DNA of 64,000 nt from Rhodospirillaceae bacterium. GTDB taxonomy: Bacteria; Pseudomonadota; Alphaproteobacteria; Kiloniellales; DSM-21159. Location: positions 496,001 through 560,000 of the forward strand of contig CP030885.1 in NCBI GenBank assembly GCA_006969625.1, written 5' to 3'. Below are positions 59,374-64,000 of this stretch, piece after piece. Made by a program: the position numbers and the translations under genes. Positions within the stretch are counted from its first letter, which is position 1, and each line of letters begins with the position of its first letter. Below the pieces are notes generated by a model, which did not search any database, was not told the DNA's origin, and saw only the letters and a list, made by a program, of their open reading frames with translations.

Positions 59374-60470
59374 GCCAGAAGCTGCTGGTCTCCGCCCTGC
59401 CGGGCGAGGTCTGGGCCGCGCGGCTCAATGCCGGCGGCGAGCTGAGCGACCTGCTGGTCCAGCGCGGCGAAGCCGGCCTGGCGGTCGGCGACGTCTGGGC
59501 GGCGCGTGTCGGGCGGCTGCAGAAGAACCTGGGCGCCTTTCTGGATCTCGGCGAGCGGCGGCCGGCCCTGCTGGACTGGGGCGACCTGCCGGCCGGCACC
59601 ACCGAAGGCGCGGCGCTGACGGTGCGAATCGTCCGACTGGCGCGCGGCGGCAAGGGCCCGAAGGTCAAACCCTCTGCTCTGCCTCTGCCGAACGCTGCGA
59701 GCCTGCCGGCGCGGCTGCTGCGCGGCGACGGGCCGCTCGCCCTGCTCGGCGCCGAGGTCGAGGACCTAGTCTGCGACGATGCCGACACCCTCGTGGCCCT
59801 GCGGCCTCATCTCGGCGAGAGGGTGAAGGCGCGCCTGGTCGGGCCGCGCCCAGCGCTGTTCGATGCCGCGCTGCAAGAACGCATGGCCGCGCTGCTGGCG
59901 CGCGAGGTGCCCTTGCCCGGCGGCGGGCGCCTGCTGTTCGAGCCGGTCGAGACCTTGACGGCGATCGACGTCGACGCCGGGGGCGGTCCGGGCGGACTGG
60001 AGACCAACCTGGCGGCGGCGCCGTTGATCGCCCGAGAGGTGCGTCTGCGCGCGCTCTCCGGCCTGCTCGTGGTCGACTTCCTGGAGATGCGCAGCCGCGG
60101 CCAGCGCGAGCGCCTGCATGCGGCGCTGAGCGAGACCTTCGCCGCCGACCCCGTGGAAACGGCGGTGTTCCCGCCGCTGCCGTCCGGTTTGGTCGAGATC
60201 GCCCGCCAACGCACACGGCCGGCGCTGCACGAGGTGCTGTGCCGGCATGTCGGCTGGCGGCCGAGCGGCGAGACGCTGGCCTATCTGGCCTTGCGCGGCT
60301 TGCTCGCAGCGCCGCCGACGGCGCGGCCGAGCCTGACCCTCCCGGCCTCTGCACGCGCCGCGCTGGAGGGGCCGCTGGCGCCGGCCCGCGCCGCGGTGGA
60401 AGCCCGTCTCGGCGCGCGCCTGAGCCTGTCGGACGCTCCGCCGGGCGACGAAGCCGATCCTCTTTGGTAA
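59370..60470 (+). CDS. Ribonuclease E/G family protein (short)
   Basis: 366 residues, shorter than RNase G. The S1-like part is AARVGRLQKNLGAFLDLGER; the DNase I-like catalytic part has TAIDVDAGGGPGGLETNLAA and LSGLLVVDFLEMRSRGQRER, keeping the two acidic metal ligands of RNase E/G. The zinc-link cysteines and RNase E scaffold are absent, so it could be monomeric. It is coupled to maf (GTGA) and followed 10 bp later by yacG. Role in RNA processing inferred; this second paralogue is usual in alphaproteobacteria. Confidence 0.88.
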   Translation: MSQKLLVSALPGEVWAARLNAGGELSDLLVQRGEAGLAVGDVWAARVGRLQKNLGAFLDLGERRPALLDWGDLPAGTTEGAALTVRIVRLARGGKGPKVKPSALPLPNAASLPARLLRGDGPLALLGAEVEDLVCDDADTLVALRPHLGERVKARLVGPRPALFDAALQERMAALLAREVPLPGGGRLLFEPVETLTAIDVDAGGGPGGLETNLAAAPLIAREVRLRALSGLLVVDFLEMRSRGQRERLHAALSETFAADPVETAVFPPLPSGLVEIARQRTRPALHEVLCRHVGWRPSGETLAYLALRGLLAAPPTARPSLTLPASARAALEGPLAPARAAVEARLGARLSLSDAPPGDEADPLW

Positions 60471-60480
60471 GGTTCCGAAC

Positions 60481-60711
60481 ATGAGCGAAGATCCTGCCGG
60501 CGACGCGCGTCTCGTCTCCCTCTCCGCCAAGCGCGGCGAGCGCTGCCCGGTGTGCAAGACGCCCAGCGTCGCGCGCTACAGACCCTTCTGTTCGAAGCGC
60601 TGCGCCCAGGTCGACCTGGGCCGTTGGCTGAAGGGCGCCTACCGGGTGCCGACCGACGAGGCGCCGGCGCCCGGCGAGGCGGTGGAGACGGACGAGGACG
60701 AGCGCCGATGA
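60481..60711 (+). CDS. yacG: DNA gyrase inhibitor YacG
   Basis: 76-residue zinc protein that binds GyrB and inhibits gyrase in enterobacteria. The four zinc cysteines are in CPVCKTPSVA and FCSKRCAQVDLGRWLKGAYR (C-x2-C ... C-x3-C), flanked by a short acidic tail. ATG at 60481. ATGA overlap with the protease gene. Confidence 0.93.
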   Translation: MSEDPAGDARLVSLSAKRGERCPVCKTPSVARYRPFCSKRCAQVDLGRWLKGAYRVPTDEAPAPGEAVETDEDERR

Positions 60712-62747
60712 GGGCGCTGGCGGCGCTGCTGGCCCTGTGTCTGCTGGCGGCGCCGGCCCGCGCGTTGCCGCTGCAGACGCTCGACTCGGTGGTCTCGGTG
60801 CTGCCGGTCTGGCCCGGTCATGCCCAGGGCGCCCAAGGCGGCCGGCCCGGCGTGGCGCCCGAAGGCAGCGGCGTTGTGGTTGCGCCGGGCGGGCTGATCG
60901 CCACCGCCTGGCATGTGGTCGAGCCGGCCGAGCGCATCGACGTGCGCTTCGCCGACGGCCGTGTCCTGCCGGCCGAGCTGGTCGGGCACGATGCGGCCAG
61001 CGACATCGCCCTGCTGCGCGTCGGCCCCAATCTGCCGACCCTGCCGGCCGCGCCCCGCCCGGCCCTGGCGCAGCCGGTCTGCGTCATCGGCAACGCCTAT
61101 GGCCTTGGCCTGTCGGTCGCCTGCGGCGTGGTGTCCGCCCTCGACGTGGCCGAGGCGGGCTTCAATCCGGTGGAAGACTTCGTGCAGACCGATGCGGCGG
61201 CCAACCCGGGCAGCTCGGGCGGCGCCCTGGTCGACGCCGAGGGGCGGCTGGTCGGCATGGTCTCGGCGATCTTCGCCTCCGAAGGCGATACCAACATCGG
61301 CGTCAACTTCGCGGTCTCGCAGCCGCTGCTGGCGCGCGTCGTCGCCGATCTGCGCGACGACGGCGCGGTCGAGTACGTGCGGCCCGGCTGGCGCCTGGCG
61401 CGCCTGCCGCGCGCGCGCCTGGCGGAGGTCGCCGGCGCCGAGGTGGTGGCGGTGGCCTCGGACGGCCCGGCGGCGCAGGCCGGTGTGGCGCCGGGCGACC
61501 TGATCCTGAAGATCGGTCCGCGCCGTATCCGCAGCCCGCGCCAGGCCGTTGGTGCCCTGGCTCTGGTGGCGCCCGGCGGCGCCGTCCAGGTGCGGCTGCT
61601 GCGCGGACGAGAGGAACTGAGCCTGCGCCTGGATTTCGGCCCGGCGACGCCGGCGGCCGAGGCGCTGCCGGAGCCACCGATGCCGACCGGCGGCGCCGAC
61701 TGCCCCCACCCCGCGCCGGTGTGCGCCGCCCGCCAGGCCGTCTTTCCGGTGCAGAGCTTCGATCCGCTGGCCAGTGCCGTACGCATCGGGCCCGACCTGC
61801 TGGTCACCAACCGCCATGTCGTCGCCGACCGCCCGAGTGCGACGGTGATCACCCCGGCCGGCCCGCGCGAGGCCGCCGTGGTTTCCTCGGCCTACCCCGG
61901 CGACCTGGCGCTGCTGCGGGTCGAGGGCTTGCCGCCGGAGGGGCTGGCGCTGGAGCCGGCGGCCCGCATCGGCGACGGGCCCTTCTTTGCCGTGGGCGCC
62001 GATGTGGCGCGGCGCGAGGTGCGGGTGTTCGCGCCGGGCGGGCTGATCCTGCCGCCGGCCGACGAGGCACCGCTCGGCCGCCTGCACGTGTCCGCCCACA
62101 TGCAGCCCGGCGTCAGCGGGGGCGCGTTGCTCGACGCCCAGGGGCGGCTGGTCGGCATTGCGGTGGGCGGCGGCGAGGGCCGCTTCGAAGCGCTGCCGTC
62201 CGGAGAGGTGCGCGAGCTTCTGGCGCTGCGCGAGGCCAAGGACGCGGCCTCGGTGCAAGCCGCGCTCGGGGCCGCGCTGAGCGGCTGCGCCGATGCGCTG
62301 GAGAGCGCCACCGGCCAGGGCCGCGGCCCGCTGCCCGACCAGATCGCCCTGGCCCTGACGGAGACCTGCAAGGCGGGGGAGAATGTCGGCCAGTATCTGG
62401 ACGCCGGCCGCGCGCTCGGCATGAGCGGCGCCTTCGCGCAGGCGATCGAGCTGCATCGTGCGGCCGCGTTGCAGGTGCCCAACTCGATCAATGCGCGGAT
62501 CGCCCTGCTGGTCTCCCTGCAGCTCGCCGGGCGGATCGAGGAGATGCTGCCGCATGCGCGCTGGCTGTTCGGCGTGCTGCCGGACGACCCGCAGGCGCAA
62601 CGCTTCGCCATCCAGGCGGGCGTCTGGGGCGGCGACACGGAGCTGGCGGAGACCGCCTTCGCCGCCCTGGCGGCGCGCGATCCGCGTCAGGCCCAAGCGG
62701 CGCGGCGCTTCATCGACGATCCGCCGCCCCAGCCTCCGCGGCGCTGA
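60708..62747 (+). CDS. Exported double-trypsin-domain serine protease with PDZ and TPR-like regions
   Basis: 679 residues with a signal peptide (MRALAALLALCLLAAPARA). First S1C domain: His69 (ATAWHVVEPA), Asp99 (SDIALLRV), Ser170 (NPGSSGGAL). A PDZ-like region (about 240-310; VVAVASDGPAAQAGVAPGDL) follows. Then a second trypsin-like domain with its own triad-like residues His370 (VTNRHVVA), Asp399 (YPGDLALLRV) and Ser470 (MQPGVSGGALL). The C-terminal 120 residues are TPR/Sel1-like helices (AGRALGMSGAFAQAIELHRA). HtrA-type periplasmic proteases usually have one protease domain, so this is unusual. Coupled to yacG (ATGA). Confidence 0.9.
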   Translation: MRALAALLALCLLAAPARALPLQTLDSVVSVLPVWPGHAQGAQGGRPGVAPEGSGVVVAPGGLIATAWHVVEPAERIDVRFADGRVLPAELVGHDAASDIALLRVGPNLPTLPAAPRPALAQPVCVIGNAYGLGLSVACGVVSALDVAEAGFNPVEDFVQTDAAANPGSSGGALVDAEGRLVGMVSAIFASEGDTNIGVNFAVSQPLLARVVADLRDDGAVEYVRPGWRLARLPRARLAEVAGAEVVAVASDGPAAQAGVAPGDLILKIGPRRIRSPRQAVGALALVAPGGAVQVRLLRGREELSLRLDFGPATPAAEALPEPPMPTGGADCPHPAPVCAARQAVFPVQSFDPLASAVRIGPDLLVTNRHVVADRPSATVITPAGPREAAVVSSAYPGDLALLRVEGLPPEGLALEPAARIGDGPFFAVGADVARREVRVFAPGGLILPPADEAPLGRLHVSAHMQPGVSGGALLDAQGRLVGIAVGGGEGRFEALPSGEVRELLALREAKDAASVQAALGAALSGCADALESATGQGRGPLPDQIALALTETCKAGENVGQYLDAGRALGMSGAFAQAIELHRAAALQVPNSINARIALLVSLQLAGRIEEMLPHARWLFGVLPDDPQAQRFAIQAGVWGGDTELAETAFAALAARDPRQAQAARRFIDDPPPQPPRR

Positions 62748-62792
62748 GCGGCGCAAATGCCCCCCGCGGCGCTGAGTGGCGTAAAGTGCCCC
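62736..62792. repeat. 28/29-bp tandem duplication across the protease stop codon
   Basis: CCGCGGCGCTGA with following bases at 62736-62763 is repeated at 62764-62792 (a few substitutions). The first copy includes the protease stop. No hairpin or T-run; probably a replication slip. Confidence 0.75.
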
Positions 62793-62809
62793 GGCGACGC
62801 TGCGGCGGA

Positions 62810-64000
62810 TCAATCCGCCGCCGGGTCGGGGATCCAGCCCAGCCGGACCACCGTCTCCTCGTAGGGCGAGGGCACCGCGCGCGCGGCGATCGCCGCGACC
62901 AGTTCGGCCGTGCTCAGGTCCGGATCGGCGGCCAGCAGCCGGGCGGCAAGGGCCGCCAGGCGCGGCACCGCATAGCTGGAGCCGGAGGCGCGGCCCGCCG
63001 CGCCGCGGAAGTCGACCACCGGCACGTTCTCCGCCGGCAGCATCAGGTCGACGCGCGCGGCGCCCCAGTTGGAGCCGGGGGCCAGCCGCCCGAAGGCGTC
63101 GGCGGAGGTGACCACCAGCATGGTCTCCAACTCCAGGGCCGCCGGCCACAGCGGCGCGGCGTCCAGGTCGCGGCCGTCGTTGCCGGCGGAGACGATGGCC
63201 AGGATCTCGGGATGGGCGCGCAGCGCCACGGCGAAGCTCTGCCAGTCGGCCGGGTCGCGGCTGCCCAGCGGCATCGCCAGGATGCGCGCGCCGACCGCCG
63301 CCGCCCGCTCGACCAGCGCGCCCATGCGGGCCATGTCCGGGCGCGGATAGCGCAAAGGCACCAGGGCGGCGGTCGGCGCCTCGCGCACCAGCACCGAGGC
63401 GACGGCCGAGCCGTGGCGGATCGGCTGGAAGGCGCTGCGCCCGAAGTCGCCGTCGTAGGGCAGCGGGTCGAGGTCCCAGAAGTCATAGCCCAACGGCCGG
63501 CCGGCCGCGTCGCGCGCCAGGCGGTCGCGGTAGAGCGGCAGATCGTAGGCCAGGCCGGAATCGACCAGCGCCACCCGCGGCCCGCCCGGATCGCGCCCCT
63601 CGGGCCAGGGCGCCTCCAGCGTCTCCGTCCAGCGCACGCGGGCGAGATCGCCGTCCAGTTGCTCCAGGGCGACGGCGCGCCCCGCGCGATAGGTCAGGCG
63701 GCGCCCGGCGAAGACCGCACAGCCGCCGTCGGCCACCGCCTGCAGCAGCGGGCGTGGAGCCGCCTCGGCAACCTGCCAGTACTCCGCGGTGAAGCGGCGG
63801 AGCTGACCGCCCGGCTGGAGGCGCAGCGTGCGCAGCTCGTCGCCGCCGGGCAGGGCGAAGACCTGCTCCAGGACGAAGGTCCGGCCGTCCGGGCCGCGCC
63901 GCCGCTCGTCGAGCAGCCAGACGCCGGGAAGCTGCCGCTCGGCCTCCACCCCCGGCAGCGCGCCCGCCGGGCAGAGGCGGTCGACGGCGGCCAGCAGCCA
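62810..64000 (-). CDS. Subtilisin-like serine protease (S8), N-terminus beyond window
   Basis: At least 396 residues; the frame is open to the window edge, so the start is off the window. Catalytic triad: Asp in PRVALVDSGLAYDLPL, His in FQPIRHGSAVASVLV, Ser in RASGSSYAVPRLAALAARLL. A GND oxyanion-type segment, AIVSAGNDGRD, is present. Upstream of the protease domain, about 140 residues (LEQVFALPGGDELRTLRLQP) probably form a propeptide or accessory domain. The TGG at the edge leads into AAVDRLCPAGALPGVEAERQ, which could be the end of a signal peptide. It converges with the trypsin-type protease, and both may act in the envelope. Confidence 0.85.
   Translation of the reverse strand, partial: WLLAAVDRLCPAGALPGVEAERQLPGVWLLDERRRGPDGRTFVLEQVFALPGGDELRTLRLQPGGQLRRFTAEYWQVAEAAPRPLLQAVADGGCAVFAGRRLTYRAGRAVALEQLDGDLARVRWTETLEAPWPEGRDPGGPRVALVDSGLAYDLPLYRDRLARDAAGRPLGYDFWDLDPLPYDGDFGRSAFQPIRHGSAVASVLVREAPTAALVPLRYPRPDMARMGALVERAAAVGARILAMPLGSRDPADWQSFAVALRAHPEILAIVSAGNDGRDLDAAPLWPAALELETMLVVTSADAFGRLAPGSNWGAARVDLMLPAENVPVVDFRGAAGRASGSSYAVPRLAALAARLLAADPDLSTAELVAAIAARAVPSPYEETVVRLGWIPDPAAD

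Noticed and set aside
62736..62792. Short direct repeats as a CRISPR array
   Set aside because: Only two adjacent units without spacers, overlapping a coding end. No CRISPR repeats or cas genes were seen anywhere in the window.

Overview
This 64 kb window is very GC-rich chromosomal DNA of an alphaproteobacterium, most likely Rhodospirillales-like. The evidence is gene content and order: mmcB, SufE, an UbiK/BMFP-like protein, a YbjN protein, and the block murA - DUF2948 - hisG - hisD - UPF0262 - low-Mr phosphatase - infA - maf - RNase E/G - yacG. The assignment is from family knowledge, not from a search.

Layout. 1-9.2 kb is a surface-glycan block: an amidotransferase-type asparagine synthetase (cut by the window edge), a SAM methyltransferase, three GT4 and one GT2 glycosyltransferases, an FkbM methyltransferase and hldE (ADP-heptose synthesis; hldD lies at 33.4 kb). 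9.2-10.6 kb holds mmcB, a small Pro/Gly-rich exported protein and a membrane protein. 10.6-12.87 kb is a lower-GC insert (TSUP exporter plus divergent GntR regulator) abutting the 3' end of tRNA-Arg(CCG). 13-18.5 kb has AhpD-like, CobW-type GTPase, SufE, XRE and PAS-GGDEF-EAL genes. 18.5-24.2 kb is polyhydroxyalkanoate (PHA) metabolism: phaR, a small PhaE-like ORF, phaC-like, phaA, a GNAT gene and phaB; the phasin gene, with a PhaR-type palindrome, is at 38.2 kb. 24.3-29.0 kb, next to tRNA-Ser(GGA), is an unassigned two-gene module: a large beta-helix membrane protein and an unknown 594-residue protein. 29.2-42.7 kb is mostly housekeeping: sbtA/sbtB, lgt, hldD, proC, ybaK, gpt, TetR regulators and an OmpA-like lipoprotein.

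43.2-52.8 kb is a decayed mosaic island between tRNA-Arg(ACG) and tRNA-Thr(GGT), whose 3' ends both point inward. It holds a truncated conjugation-type ATPase, a ParE/RelE toxin-antitoxin pair, a toxin remnant, a TerB-type protein fused in frame to fragments of a DUF2791-type ATPase and a helicase (a collapsed stress- or phage-defence operon), and a phage-like LamG / M15 endolysin / holin set around an FkbM gene broken by an amber codon. 53.1-64 kb returns to conserved core genes and ends in a double-trypsin-domain protease and a subtilase that runs off the window.

Two copies of a MITE-like element with 16-bp terminal inverted repeats (12397-12572 and 42919-43071) each lie close to a tRNA-Arg gene and to an accessory region. 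The most unusual material is the collapsed TerB operon with two amber interruptions nearby, the beta-helix two-gene module, and the MITE-like pair.
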